Assembly (NCBI RefSeq): GCF_014695715.1
Contig: NZ_JACJOT010000008.1
Coordinates: forward strand, 620,001-684,000
Direction of reading: 5' to 3'
Length of the DNA stretch: 64,000 bases
DNA from: Microcoleus sp. FACHB-68
GTDB lineage: Bacteria > Cyanobacteriota > Cyanobacteriia > Cyanobacteriales > Oscillatoriaceae
Part shown: positions 1 through 8,526 of the stretch, one piece after another
Layout: every line of letters starts with the position of its first letter
Numbering within the stretch: the stretch's first letter is position 1
Position numbers and translations under genes: made by a program
Notes under the pieces: model-generated
The model's database searches: none
What the model was told of the DNA's origin: nothing
The model's input: the letters and a program-made list of their open reading frames with translations, nothing else

Positions 1-117
1 AATGCTAGCACGACGCAAGCAACCGGCATAGACGATTTGCCGGCAACAATTTTTCTGTAAACAACTGCCAAGTGGATGTAGTTAATATTCTAAAGTACAG
101 TAATGACTGGAGGACTT

Positions 118-312
118 ATGCCAGAAGATGAAGTCGTGTTTCAAATTAACGAATCGATTTTTCAGCAATTAGTTGATTGGCAAGAAAAAATCGAAGAAAC
201 CGAAATAACTGAACCAGACGAAGAAACCCCCTGTTTCAACAGCCCCCAACCCCTGACTGAAGCAGAAAAAGCAAAACTCACAAAATCTCGCCCAAAAGAT
301 TCAATTAATTAA
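118..312 (+). CDS. Small acidic hypothetical protein (64 aa)
   Basis: I do not recognise this family. The frame could open at 103, but the ATG at 118 is preceded by TGGAGG (108-113) at proper ribosome-binding distance, so I start there. The product is very acidic, with many Glu and Asp residues in its first 40 residues, has no Cys or membrane segment, and ends in a basic Lys-rich tail. It stands alone, with a repeat-bearing gap after it. The strong ribosome binding site makes it likely to be translated. No function can be given. Confidence 0.5.
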   Translation: MPEDEVVFQINESIFQQLVDWQEKIEETEITEPDEETPCFNSPQPLTEAEKAKLTKSRPKDSIN

Positions 313-411
313 AAGAGTGCCGGTAGAGACGCGCCCATCGCGTCTTTATCTGCGTTATCATCTGCCTATCCCTAACGACAGCCTGCATTATCATCTGCGT
401 TTATCTGCGGA

Positions 412-461
412 CGCAGGTGGAACTTGAATGACGAGCGTAGCACATTCCAGTTTCACCTGCG
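412..461. repeat. Dispersed hairpin repeat, copy 1
   Basis: Arms 412-430 and 443-461 pair over 19 positions with two imperfect pairs around a 12-base loop (431-442). The same element, inverted and with changed but still paired bases near the foot of the stem, occurs at 58993-59042. It lies in the 313-530 gap, which otherwise shows only short repeats of the type TATCTGCG. It looks like a small mobile or REP-like hairpin, not a gene. Confidence 0.7.
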
Positions 462-530
462 GAATCTGCGGTTAAAATCAAAACCTTCAGCCGTACACCC
501 ATCCATTAAAACTTAAAACTTATTAATATA

Positions 531-800
531 ATGCCTAAAAAACAAAAATTTCCTTACCTAGTTGGCTCCAAATGGACAGCCCAGCAAAAAATGTGGGGTT
601 GGCGTCATTTTCAAGTTGCTAACCGCAAAAATCAAGGCGAGTGGGTATTTGCGGAAATGGTTGCTTCTTGCGATCCAGATGTCCGGTTTTGGATTAACTC
701 CAAAATCTTAAAAGATCGTTCCCAGTGGCAACCGGGCTGGCAATCTTTAAAAGAAATGGGTGAAACTCAAGAAGAAGAGATGTGCTTTCATGTAGACTAA
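531..800 (+). CDS. TIGR02450-type Trp-rich protein (89 aa)
   Basis: This is a short protein matching what I know of the Trp-rich TIGR02450 family of cyanobacteria and some proteobacteria. The family signature is visible as a SKWTA block at residues 13-17, a central WVFAEM stretch, and a C-terminal SQWQPGW block. Seven Trp in 89 residues is unusual. The length fits the family and there is no signal peptide or membrane span. The function of the family is unknown. The gene is isolated: about 220 bases upstream hold repeats, and 346 bases downstream are AT-rich non-coding sequence before acs. Recognition is from memory of the motif and no search was run. Confidence 0.75.
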   Translation: MPKKQKFPYLVGSKWTAQQKMWGWRHFQVANRKNQGEWVFAEMVASCDPDVRFWINSKILKDRSQWQPGWQSLKEMGETQEEEMCFHVD

Positions 801-1146
801 AAACATAGCAGAGAAAAAAGATGCCGGTTACACCAAACAATCTAAACCGGGAGAATCTTCCTCCCTGAGATGACAGCAAACCGGCAAGATGCCAATACGA
901 TATCATAATTAATCGAATTTAATATAATATTTTAAGCCAATAAAGTTAAAGATAAAAATAAAAGTTTGAGTGTAACTTCCACCCGGCACTATCCCGCGTC
1001 TACGGCGACAGTGAGACAGGGATGCCCAAAGCCGCGCTTGATTGCGAGCGTAAATCGCCGCGAAGTTTTAAAAAAACTCAAGATTCTTTTGTACCAATCT
1101 GCGGCAAAAATAGTTTAAAAGAGTAACCGCCGTAACAAAAATAGCG
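801..1146. other. Intergenic region before acs
   Basis: No credible gene on either strand. The middle (about 905-970) is very AT-rich and could carry the acs promoter, but no convincing -35/-10 pair stands out. No ribosome binding site is evident just upstream of the acs ATG at 1147. Confidence 0.5.
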
Positions 1147-3117
1147 ATGTCAGAATCCAGCATAGAATCAATCCTTCAAGAAAAACGCCTATTCCCTCCT
1201 GCTGCTGAATTCTCCCAGAACGCTCACATCAAGAGTCTGGAAGACTATCAACAGCTATATGAACGCGCCAAAGCTGACCCCCAGAAATTCTGGGCAGAAT
1301 TGGCAGAACAAGAATTGCACTGGTTCCAGAAGTGGGACACTGTGCTGGATTGGCAGCCGCCGTTTGCCAAGTGGTTCACCGGCGGCAAAACGAATATTTC
1401 CTACAACTGCCTGGATCGGCACCTCACGACTTGGCGCAAAAATAAAGCTGCCCTAATTTGGGAAGGCGAACCCGGAGACTCGCGCACCCTCACCTATGCA
1501 CAACTGCATCGGGAAGTCTGCCAGATGGCAAACGTTCTCAAACAGTTGGGTGTGCAAAAAGGCGATCTCGTCGGGATTTATATGCCGATGATTCCGGAAG
1601 CAGCAATTGCAATGCTGGCTTGTGCTCGGATTGGCGCACCGCATACGGTTGTTTTTGGTGGCTTTAGTGCAGAAGCGCTACGTGATCGCTTGAACGACGG
1701 CAAAGCAAAGCTGGTGATTACCGCCGATGGTGGGTGGCGCAAGGATGCGGCAGTTCCCCTTAAAGCTCAAGTCGATAAAGCTTTGGCGAATAACGCAGTT
1801 CCCAGTATCCAAAATGTCTTGGTTGTCAAGCGCACTGGGCAAGAAATCCAGATGGAATCCGGACGCGATCACTGGTGGCATGAGTTGCAAGCCGGCGCAT
1901 CCGCAGATTGCCCTGCAGAACCGATGGATAGTGAGGATATGCTGTTTGTCCTCTACACCAGCGGCAGCACCGGCAAACCGAAAGGCGTGGTGCATACGAC
2001 TGCCGGTTACAACCTCTACACCCACATGACAACCCAATGGATCTTTGACCTCAAAGATACCGATGTTTACTGGTGTACCGCTGATGTCGGCTGGATCACC
2101 GGCCACAGCTACATCGTCTATGGCCCACTCTCCAACGGTGCCACAACCTTGATGTACGAAGGTGCCCCTCGCGCCTCCAACCCCGGCTGTATGTGGGACA
2201 TCATTGAAAAATACGGCGTCAACGTCTTCTATACCGCCCCCACTGCAATTCGGGCATTTATCAAAATGGGCGAACATTTGCCCAACGCCCGCAACCTGTC
2301 TTCCCTGCGCTTGCTGGGAACTGTGGGTGAACCGATTAACCCGGAAGCTTGGATGTGGTATCACCGGGTAATTGGTGGTGAACGTTGCCCCATTGTGGAT
2401 ACTTGGTGGCAGACGGAAACCGGCGGGATTATGATTACTCCCCTGCCTGGTGCAATTCCCTCCAAACCTGGTTCTGCAACGTTGCCTTTCCCCGGAATTC
2501 TGGCGGATGTTGTGGATTTGGACGGCAACTCGGTTGGCGTTAACCAAGGTGGGTATCTGGCGGTTAAATACCCCTGGCCCGGTATGATGCGGACAGTCTA
2601 CGGCGATGACGATCGGTTCCGTCGCACCTACTGGGAGCATATTCCCCCCAAAGATGGCCAGTACACCTACTTTGCCGGCGATGGGGCGCGTCGTGACGAG
2701 GACGGTTATTTCTGGGTGATGGGACGTGTAGATGATGTGATTAACGTTGCCGGCCACCGGCTGGGTACGATGGAGATTGAATCAGCACTGGTGTCTCACC
2801 CGTCGGTTGCAGAGGCGGCGGTTGTAGGTAAACCGGATGACATTAAAGGCGAAGATATTGTGGCGTTTGTCACTTTGGAAGGAACGGCTAGCCCCAGCGA
2901 TGAGTTGAATAAAGCTTTGAAGCAGCACGTTGTCAGTGAAATTGGGGCGATCGCTCGTCCAGGGGAAATCCGGTTTACGGATGCTTTGCCGAAGACGCGT
3001 TCCGGTAAAATCATGCGCCGGCTGTTGCGAAATCTGGCTGCCGGTGAGGAGGTTGCCGGTGATACTTCGACTTTAGAAGATCGGGGTGTGTTGGATAAGC
3101 TTCGTGAAGGCGCTTAA
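1147..3117 (+). CDS. acs: Acetyl-CoA synthetase (AMP-forming)
   Basis: This ligase activates acetate with ATP and CoA to acetyl-CoA through an acetyl-adenylate, in the cytoplasm. The 656-residue length is typical for Acs. Visible motifs are the adenylate-forming signature [11 protein letters not shown] at residues 270-280, the TWWQTETGG block that closes the adenylate pocket, the hinge region [21 protein letters not shown], and the C-terminal [11 protein letters not shown], whose Lys621 is the catalytic lysine and the usual site of regulatory acetylation. The N-terminal Acs-specific extension is present. It is transcribed alone. A GGGGCG/CGCCCC hairpin lies downstream at 3235-3258. Long open frames on the opposite strand are coding shadows. 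Identity is secure. Confidence 0.97.
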   Translation: MSESSIESILQEKRLFPPAAEFSQNAHIKSLEDYQQLYERAKADPQKFWAELAEQELHWFQKWDTVLDWQPPFAKWFTGGKTNISYNCLDRHLTTWRKNKAALIWEGEPGDSRTLTYAQLHREVCQMANVLKQLGVQKGDLVGIYMPMIPEAAIAMLACARIGAPHTVVFGGFSAEALRDRLNDGKAKLVITADGGWRKDAAVPLKAQVDKALANNAVPSIQNVLVVKRTGQEIQMESGRDHWWHELQAGASADCPAEPMDSEDMLFVLYTSGSTGKPKGVVHTTAGYNLYTHMTTQWIFDLKDTDVYWCTADVGWITGHSYIVYGPLSNGATTLMYEGAPRASNPGCMWDIIEKYGVNVFYTAPTAIRAFIKMGEHLPNARNLSSLRLLGTVGEPINPEAWMWYHRVIGGERCPIVDTWWQTETGGIMITPLPGAIPSKPGSATLPFPGILADVVDLDGNSVGVNQGGYLAVKYPWPGMMRTVYGDDDRFRRTYWEHIPPKDGQYTYFAGDGARRDEDGYFWVMGRVDDVINVAGHRLGTMEIESALVSHPSVAEAAVVGKPDDIKGEDIVAFVTLEGTASPSDELNKALKQHVVSEIGAIARPGEIRFTDALPKTRSGKIMRRLLRNLAAGEEVAGDTSTLEDRGVLDKLREGA

Positions 3118-3234
3118 TCTCATTTAAGATTTTTGGCCTTGGTTTTGATTTGACTTTGCGTGATTCAAAACTGAGGTCAAAAAGCAAAAGTTCTGGATTC
3201 GGTGAATGCCGGTGTCTTGGCTTTCAGCACAATA

Positions 3235-3258
3235 GGGGCGCACGATGTGGTACGCCCC
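3235..3258. repeat. GC-rich hairpin downstream of acs
   Basis: Perfect six-base arms GGGGCG and CGCCCC enclose a 12-base loop. It lies between acs (+) and the convergent small gene ending at 3315. There is no T-run, so it may be a weak terminator or a dispersed hairpin. Confidence 0.45.
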
Positions 3259-3314
3259 GACTGAGTTGTTATGATTAAAGAAGAATGCAGTGGCTCAGCG
3301 AACCGGCCTGAACT

Positions 3315-3557
3315 TTAACTATCTTTTTGCTTAATCTGGAAAGTCGCGCCCAAGGCTGCGCCGGCCCCTGCTAATAAGCCAACGCTCATGCCTTCAAGGG
3401 TTTTGCTGAAGGGATCTTGAGTTAGGCACTCGTTGGTAACAGAGGTAGCGTTTTGACACTGATTGATCTCAGCTTGGCTGGCAGTTCCGCCGAGGACGAC
3501 GCCGACAGCACTACAAGTAACAATAAGAATAAAAAGCCGACTTGTTTTTCTTACCAT
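3315..3557 (-). CDS. Small putative exported protein (80 aa)
   Basis: No family is recognised. The first 29 residues look like a Sec signal peptide: a basic start (MVRKTSR), a hydrophobic core (LFILIVTCSAVGVVLGG) and an Ala-x-Ala-like end (TASQAE). The mature part has a short Cys-containing segment (residues about 33-43, two Cys eight or nine residues apart), then a second hydrophobic Gly/Ala-rich stretch near residues 55-72 that may be a membrane or hairpin segment, and a charged tail. It points towards acs, with a gap of roughly 200 bases between them. The coding call rests on the signal-peptide-like N terminus, so confidence is moderate. Confidence 0.5.
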   Translation of the reverse strand: MVRKTSRLFILIVTCSAVGVVLGGTASQAEINQCQNATSVTNECLTQDPFSKTLEGMSVGLLAGAGAALGATFQIKQKDS

Positions 3558-4016
3558 AGATAGATGTGAAAGGCAGCACTAACAACTTCACATCATTGTG
3601 CTGGGGTTCAGGGCATTTTGCAGCAGTATAAATACTGAGATTCTGCCACATTTTTTCAGAATATGCCGGCAAAGAAGGCAATTTTGCCGAGGTGTAGCGG
3701 GTGACAGGGCGATCAAAGCTATGCCGGTGGGAATATGGGGGTGAAAAGTGCCGGTCTTTTTTTTCAGAAAGTTCGCGGCATCAAAATTGCTGTGTTCGCT
3801 TGTGAGTGAAGTGGAGAGTACGGAAGAGGTTGCCGGCACGCTAATTCATCCTGTTCACATTATTAAAAATTTGCCAAATCTAACCTTTTAATTGACTCGA
3901 AATCACTTGCATTTCTATAAAAACTTTTATATTAAACTCTCTTTTTTGAAGTATATTTGATTCAAATTAAAAATTTTCAGTTAAACTTATTTCAACAAAC
4001 AAAGGAAAGCGAAACG
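3558..4016. other. Intergenic region, divergent promoters
   Basis: This separates the leftward small exported protein from the rightward pterin dehydratase gene. The right part (3850-4000) is AT-rich and probably holds the promoter of the dehydratase. An 83-codon frame at 3588-3839 on the minus strand lacks a plausible ribosome binding site and family resemblance, and I do not call it. Confidence 0.4.
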
Positions 4017-4373
4017 ATGACCAACCTTACGACAGAAAAATGTTCTGCCTGCCATGACGGTGCACCCCGCGCCACTGAGGAAGAAATTGCTGAACTCAAA
4101 CCCCATATTCCTGATTGGGATATTGTGGAGGAAGAGGGAGAACAGCGCTTACAACGCAGCTACAATTTTCCAGATTTTAAAACGGCATTAGCGTTCACAA
4201 ACAGTATCGGAGATGCTGCCGAAGAAGTAGGACATCACCCAGCATTACTCACGGAATGGGGGAAGGTTACGGTTACTTGGTGGACTCATGCTATTTCTGG
4301 ACTTCACCGGAACGATTTTATTATGGCGTCGAGAACTGATGACATTGTGAGCAAATTTACACAGAAGAATTGA
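4017..4373 (+). CDS. phhB: Pterin-4a-carbinolamine dehydratase
   Basis: This enzyme dehydrates 4a-hydroxytetrahydropterin to the quinonoid dihydropterin, recycling pterin cofactor; in some bacteria it also supports molybdopterin-related chemistry. The 118-residue product carries the family signature EVGHHPALLTEWGKVTVTWW, followed by a TH and GLHRNDF segment, matching the conserved HHP-TH-GLT-DF pattern. The frame is open further upstream, but the ATG at 4017 has AAAGGA ten bases before it and gives the usual family length. A Cys pair near the N terminus (CSACHDG) is a common cyanobacterial extension. A strong terminator follows at 4403-4448, so it appears to be monocistronic. Confidence 0.9.
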   Translation: MTNLTTEKCSACHDGAPRATEEEIAELKPHIPDWDIVEEEGEQRLQRSYNFPDFKTALAFTNSIGDAAEEVGHHPALLTEWGKVTVTWWTHAISGLHRNDFIMASRTDDIVSKFTQKN

Positions 4374-4402
4374 ATTTTTCTAAGTTCTAAGTGCAGCTCT
4401 AC

Positions 4403-4448
4403 GCAAATTAACACAGAGCGGTAATTCTCTGTGTTAATTTGCCTTTTT
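4403..4448 (+). terminator. Rho-independent terminator after phhB
   Basis: A perfect 16-base-pair stem (4403-4418 with 4427-4442) closes an 8-base loop and is followed by TTTTT (4444-4448). It sits between convergent phhB and the P450 gene and would end phhB transcripts; the stem could also act on leftward transcripts. Confidence 0.88.
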
Positions 4449-4478
4449 AAGCAAGAAATAGGAAAATTTACAGCTAAA

Positions 4479-5819
4479 TCAACGGTTTTTTAGAGTGACT
4501 TTAATGCCGTGTTCCGGTCGTAAAGTGATGGATGGTTGAGGAACAATGGGGTGTTCTGGCACAAGATTAAGTTGAAACTTTTGAGCAATTGTTGCTAGCA
4601 GTAAAACCGCTTCCATTAGGGCAAAACCTTTGCCGATGCAAATTCGGGGGCCATCTCCAAAGGGAAAGTATACGCCTCGTGGAAGCTGTTTTTCGAGGTC
4701 GCCGGCCCAACGTTCTGGTTTAAACTGTTCTGGATCTTCAAAATAACGGGGATGCCGGTGCATTACCCACTGACTCATGATGATCGCGCAGCCTGCCGGC
4801 ACTTGATAGCCGCCAATTTCGCAATCTTTAATCGTTTGACGCCCCATCGTTGCCACTGCTGGATAAAGCCGCATGGCTTCCTTGATCACCATGTCTGTGT
4901 AGCGCAAACGCGGTAAGTCAGCCATCGTAGGGACGCGATCTCCCAATACCTCTTTTAACTCTTCTTGCAATTTAGTTCGCGCTTCCGGATATTGAGATAA
5001 AAGCATCCATGTCCATGCTAAAGTATTGGCGGTAGTTTCATGTCCAGCTAATATTAAAGTTGCCGCTTCATCGCGCAACTGTTTATCGGTCATTTTGCTG
5101 CCATCTTCTTCATCTTGCGCTTGCATTAACATCGAGAGTAAATCTCCTTGATCTTCTCCGCTAACACGGCGCTGATTGATGATGTTGTAAATATTTTTAT
5201 CCAACTGCTGGATCGCATTTCTGTAGCGGATATTTTCTGGTCTGGGAAACCATTCCAGAATTAAAAATCCTTGTTTCCGCTTACTTTCAAACCAATCCAT
5301 CGCCACATCAAGGGCATGGGCTACATCTTTCGCTTCGCCTTCGGTGACATCACTGTTAAATATCGTTTTCATCACAATATTTAAAGTCAGACGCATCATG
5401 TCTGCGTGGACATCACGAGTTTCTCCATCTTTCCAGCTTTCAAGCATTCGCTCAGTATAAGCAACCATGACCTCCCCATACCCAGCAATTCGCTTTTGAT
5501 GGAAGATCGGTTGAGTAAGGCGTCGCTGGCGAAACCAAGAATCTCCCTCACTGCTTAAAAGTCCTTCGCCCAGCAAGGTTTTTAACGCCTTCAACCCACG
5601 ACTTTTAACAAATAATTCTCGCTCTTTCAAGACATACTGGATATATTCAGGGTTGGCTAGCACACAGGCTGGTGCTAAGCCTAAGCGCAGAGGGGTAATA
5701 TCCCCATATTTCCGAACACATTCAGTCATAAACTCCAGCGGATTACGACCAAAGTCGGCAAGGTTGCCGACTAGGGAATTTCCTTCTGGCCCAGGTAAGT
5801 CGAAGATATCTTGAGTCAT
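4479..5819 (-). CDS. Cytochrome P450
   Basis: This is a soluble heme monooxygenase of 446 residues. The I-helix oxygen-activation motif AGHETT is at residues 258-263, the K-helix ExxR is E314-R317, and the heme-binding loop FGDGPRICIGKGFA places the thiolate ligand at Cys394. The N terminus (LPGPEG) is proline-rich with no membrane anchor, as in bacterial P450s that resemble fatty-acid hydroxylases (CYP102/CYP110-like). The substrate cannot be read from the sequence. Redox partners are probably ferredoxin-based; none is encoded alongside. It converges with phhB across a strong hairpin. About 420 bases of AT-rich sequence upstream likely hold its promoter. Family membership is certain, subfamily is not. 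Confidence 0.95.
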   Translation of the reverse strand: MTQDIFDLPGPEGNSLVGNLADFGRNPLEFMTECVRKYGDITPLRLGLAPACVLANPEYIQYVLKERELFVKSRGLKALKTLLGEGLLSSEGDSWFRQRRLTQPIFHQKRIAGYGEVMVAYTERMLESWKDGETRDVHADMMRLTLNIVMKTIFNSDVTEGEAKDVAHALDVAMDWFESKRKQGFLILEWFPRPENIRYRNAIQQLDKNIYNIINQRRVSGEDQGDLLSMLMQAQDEEDGSKMTDKQLRDEAATLILAGHETTANTLAWTWMLLSQYPEARTKLQEELKEVLGDRVPTMADLPRLRYTDMVIKEAMRLYPAVATMGRQTIKDCEIGGYQVPAGCAIIMSQWVMHRHPRYFEDPEQFKPERWAGDLEKQLPRGVYFPFGDGPRICIGKGFALMEAVLLLATIAQKFQLNLVPEHPIVPQPSITLRPEHGIKVTLKNR

Positions 5820-6239
5820 GGTGAATTTTTCTAGATAAGATACTTACTACTTTAATTTAAATTTTTACGAAGTGGGATTAAAAAGGTGGTCGTGAAAATC
5901 TCAATCTTATTTTTATATTTTTGAAAAAGTAACATTGGAATTTTTAACATTATTGTAAAGTTAGCAAAAATGAGAAAGAATATTATTTTTTACTAAATAC
6001 CGAATTTAATGCTACAGAATTCCCAAAATCACCTTAAATTGTTATAGCAACAAACCTGCTTAGATAACTCTACTCGCTTTTGATTGATTTCATTCAGCTT
6101 TTTAAGCCGGCATCCCATCCAAACTTCCCACAGCTTAGCGTTTTGAGTTGAACACCTGTCGCATTCCACCTATCGAAATCAGGGTATTCATAGTATAGGG
6201 TTAATTAAGTAGCAGGTTTTTCGTATTTACGTTTCTAAT
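5820..6239. other. AT-rich intergenic region
   Basis: No gene is supported here. The region separates the leftward P450 gene from a rightward pseudogene. Its first 200 bases are AT-rich and presumably contain the P450 promoter. Nothing else was recognised. Confidence 0.4.
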
Positions 6240-6808
6240 ATGGCTCCTGAAACCTACACTATTCCTTACAACTTGATAATGACCGGCGGCGATGTGGCGC
6301 TGTTATGGCTTTGCGGTGCAAAATGCCTAAAATGGTGCAAAATGCCGGCTTATTCGCGTTAGCAGCTTTTGGACTAATTGCTCCGTTCTTTATGGGAGAA
6401 TACGGCTTAGGCATCCTTTAACTATTAGCCTACGGAATCTTTGTCCACAGGTTTATTGTCCTCACCGGCTTACCGTTGGCAGCTTCCAGAAATTCTCGGT
6501 TAAAGGTTGCGCCTTGCGATCGCTTTCACATTGTTTTAGGTCATGCCCCGGACTGTGCCCTGGGTGATGTTGACGCCGATCTGCTGGTTGCCGGCCACAC
6601 ACACGGGGGCCAGGTGCGGCTTCCTTTCGTCGGGCCGGTGTTTACCCGTTCCAAAATACCGCGAAGTTGGGCTGCCGGCATGACGAAACTAACGGGCAAT
6701 CGCACGCTAATTGTATCGCGGGGAATTGGGATGCAGCGAGGCGTTGCACCGAGGGTGAGATTTTTATGCCGGCCAGAATTAGTCATCATTGAATTGCTTC
6801 CCGCTTAG
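6240..6808 (+). pseudogene. Decayed membrane-anchored metallophosphoesterase
   Basis: The remnant resembles a calcineurin-like phosphoesterase with an N-terminal membrane domain. An ATG at 6240 opens a hydrophobic N-terminal segment that stops at 6360. Continuation in another frame from about 6356 (ALAAFGLIAPFFMGEYGLGIL) ends at an in-frame TAA at 6419-6421. The same frame then resumes as AYGIFVHRFIVLTGLPL and joins directly to the C-terminal catalytic part, with GHAPD, GHTHGGQ (metal-binding His residues) and SRGIGMQRG. The central part that should hold the DxH, GDxxD and GNHE metal-binding motifs is missing. So the gene carries a frameshift, a stop and an internal deletion. A short open stretch from 6476 could still be translated but would lack half of the active site. 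Confidence 0.8.
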
Positions 6809-6855
6809 GGGCGAACAGCAGTGGTAAACTTCCTTAATGGTTGCTTATTGCTTTT

Positions 6856-7524
6856 ATGTTTGTTGAGATTGAGCCAAATTTTCTTCGCACCATTGCCACC
6901 GACTCGGATCGGGTTCCCACGCTGTATTACTCTAAATATTGGCCGGTGAGGCAAGTGTTTTGGATGCGATTGAAGATGATTAACTTTCACCTGCAACGCC
7001 TGCAAATTTCCAAAGATTCTTGTCTGGATTTTGGCGGAGGTGGTGGTGTATTTTTACCAACGCTTACGCGTCACTTTCAAACGGTTTTTTTTCTGGATTT
7101 AGAAGATATTGAAGCACGACAAGTTGCTGAAAAGCATCAATTAAATAATGTTAAAATCATTAAAGATGATGTAGCGGTTGTCAAAATTCCTCAAGCGTCT
7201 TTTGATGCGATTATTGCTGCTGACGTTTTAGAACATTTTCAGGATTTATCGGTGCCGGCATCTATCCTGAGAAGTTGGTTAAAACCGAATGGTGTCTTGC
7301 TGACTTCATTGCCAACAGAAAATTTTATTTACATCGGCTTACGCAAAGTCTTTGGAATTACGAAGCCGGCTGATCACTATCACACCGGCAGCGAAGTAGA
7401 ATCTTATCTAAAATCTCATGGATTCAAGCAAATTCGCAGAACCTTTGTTCCTTTATATTGGAATATATTCCCCTTGTTTCTCGTAAGCGCTTGGCAGCGT
7501 GATGAAAATTATAGCAATTTATAA
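6856..7524 (+). CDS. Class I SAM-dependent methyltransferase
   Basis: A Rossmann-fold methyltransferase of about 222 residues. Motif I is LDFGGGGGVFLP, an acidic residue follows in the FLDLEDIEA strand, and DVLEHFQD marks motif IV of the Methyltransf_11/23 type. The substrate is unknown, but a GT2 glycosyltransferase starts nine bases downstream and a DUF2142 membrane protein follows, so a role in modifying a cell-surface lipid or glycan is a fair inference. A TTG start at 6841 is possible; I prefer the ATG at 6856, though neither has a clear ribosome binding site. The base composition is noticeably richer in A and T than in the flanking metabolic genes. Confidence 0.8.
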   Translation: MFVEIEPNFLRTIATDSDRVPTLYYSKYWPVRQVFWMRLKMINFHLQRLQISKDSCLDFGGGGGVFLPTLTRHFQTVFFLDLEDIEARQVAEKHQLNNVKIIKDDVAVVKIPQASFDAIIAADVLEHFQDLSVPASILRSWLKPNGVLLTSLPTENFIYIGLRKVFGITKPADHYHTGSEVESYLKSHGFKQIRRTFVPLYWNIFPLFLVSAWQRDENYSNL

Positions 7525-7533
7525 AAAAGTAGG

Positions 7534-8499
7534 ATGCTTCAAAAAGTTGCTGTTGTGATTCCCTGCTTTAACGTTAAAAAGCATATTTTGGAAGTTATTG
7601 ATAAAATTGGATCTGAGGTGAATTTAATTTATGTGATTGATGATAAGTGTCCAGAGGCAACGGGCGATTATGTTAATAGCTATTGTCAAGATTCACGGGT
7701 AAAAGTTATCTTTCATCCAACGAATAGAGGCGTAGGAGGTGCCGTTGTTTCTGGGTATAGGGAAGCAATAGCTGCCGGCGCAACGATTATTATTAAAATT
7801 GATGGGGATGGACAAATGGAACCTGCCTTAATTCCCAAGTTTATTAAACCTATTGCCGGCGATTTGGCAGATTATGTTAAAGGCAATCGATTTTTTGATT
7901 TAGATTTACTGGCATCTATGCCGAAGCTAAGGCTAATCGGAAATGCCTTGCTGTCTTTTGTAAGTAAAATGTGTAGTGGATATTGGGATATTATGGACCC
8001 AACGAATGGCTATACCGCTATTCATGCAAGTGTTTTAAAAATGATTCCTCTGCATAAATTAGATAAAAGATATTTCTTTGAAAGTGATATGCTATTTCGA
8101 TTAAATACCGTGCGTGCAGTAGTTTATGATTTGCCGATGGCTGCAAAGTATGGGGAGGAAATTAGCCATCTCAAAATCGGCAGAGTTATGTTAATTTTTC
8201 CCTGCAAGTATATCAACCGTTTTTTTAAACGAATTTTTTACAATTACTTTTTACGGGATTTTAATATTGGTTCGGTTGAGTTAATTGTTGCTATTATTTT
8301 AATCAGCCTGGGATTAATATTTGGATTGTATAATTGGTATTTAAGCATTCAACGAGGAATACCGGCAACCAGTGGTACAGTCATGCTAGCGTCTCTCCCG
8401 ATTATTCTGGGATTTCAATCCTTATTGGCAGCAATTAACTATGATGTGACAAATGTCCCGAAAATGCCGGTTCACAAAATATGGGAAAGTTTGGAATAA
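7534..8499 (+). CDS. GT2 family glycosyltransferase, polyprenyl-phosphate type
   Basis: The 321-residue protein has an N-terminal GT-A domain related to dolichyl-phosphate mannosyltransferases: start VVIPCFNV, nucleotide-binding YVIDDKCP, and the metal-binding DGDGQM at about residues 90-95. The C-terminal part has two membrane segments (about residues 247-270 and 282-300). Such enzymes usually transfer a sugar from a nucleotide to a polyprenyl phosphate for use at the outer face of the membrane. The neighbouring DUF2142 gene, probably a multi-spanning membrane protein, is a natural downstream partner, although its activity is not established. It is tightly spaced with the preceding methyltransferase (9 bases) and the next gene (27 bases), suggesting one operon. 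Confidence 0.88.
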   Translation: MLQKVAVVIPCFNVKKHILEVIDKIGSEVNLIYVIDDKCPEATGDYVNSYCQDSRVKVIFHPTNRGVGGAVVSGYREAIAAGATIIIKIDGDGQMEPALIPKFIKPIAGDLADYVKGNRFFDLDLLASMPKLRLIGNALLSFVSKMCSGYWDIMDPTNGYTAIHASVLKMIPLHKLDKRYFFESDMLFRLNTVRAVVYDLPMAAKYGEEISHLKIGRVMLIFPCKYINRFFKRIFYNYFLRDFNIGSVELIVAIILISLGLIFGLYNWYLSIQRGIPATSGTVMLASLPIILGFQSLLAAINYDVTNVPKMPVHKIWESLE

Positions 8500-8526
8500 A
8501 AATTTGCTATAAAATCTCAGCTTATA

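Noticed and set aside
1678-2757. 359-codon open frame on the minus strand
   Set aside because: It lies entirely antisense to acs, has no family resemblance, and arises from the third-position bias of a clear gene.
3588-3839. 83-codon frame on the minus strand
   Set aside because: No ribosome binding site, no resemblance to any family and an ordinary intergenic composition.
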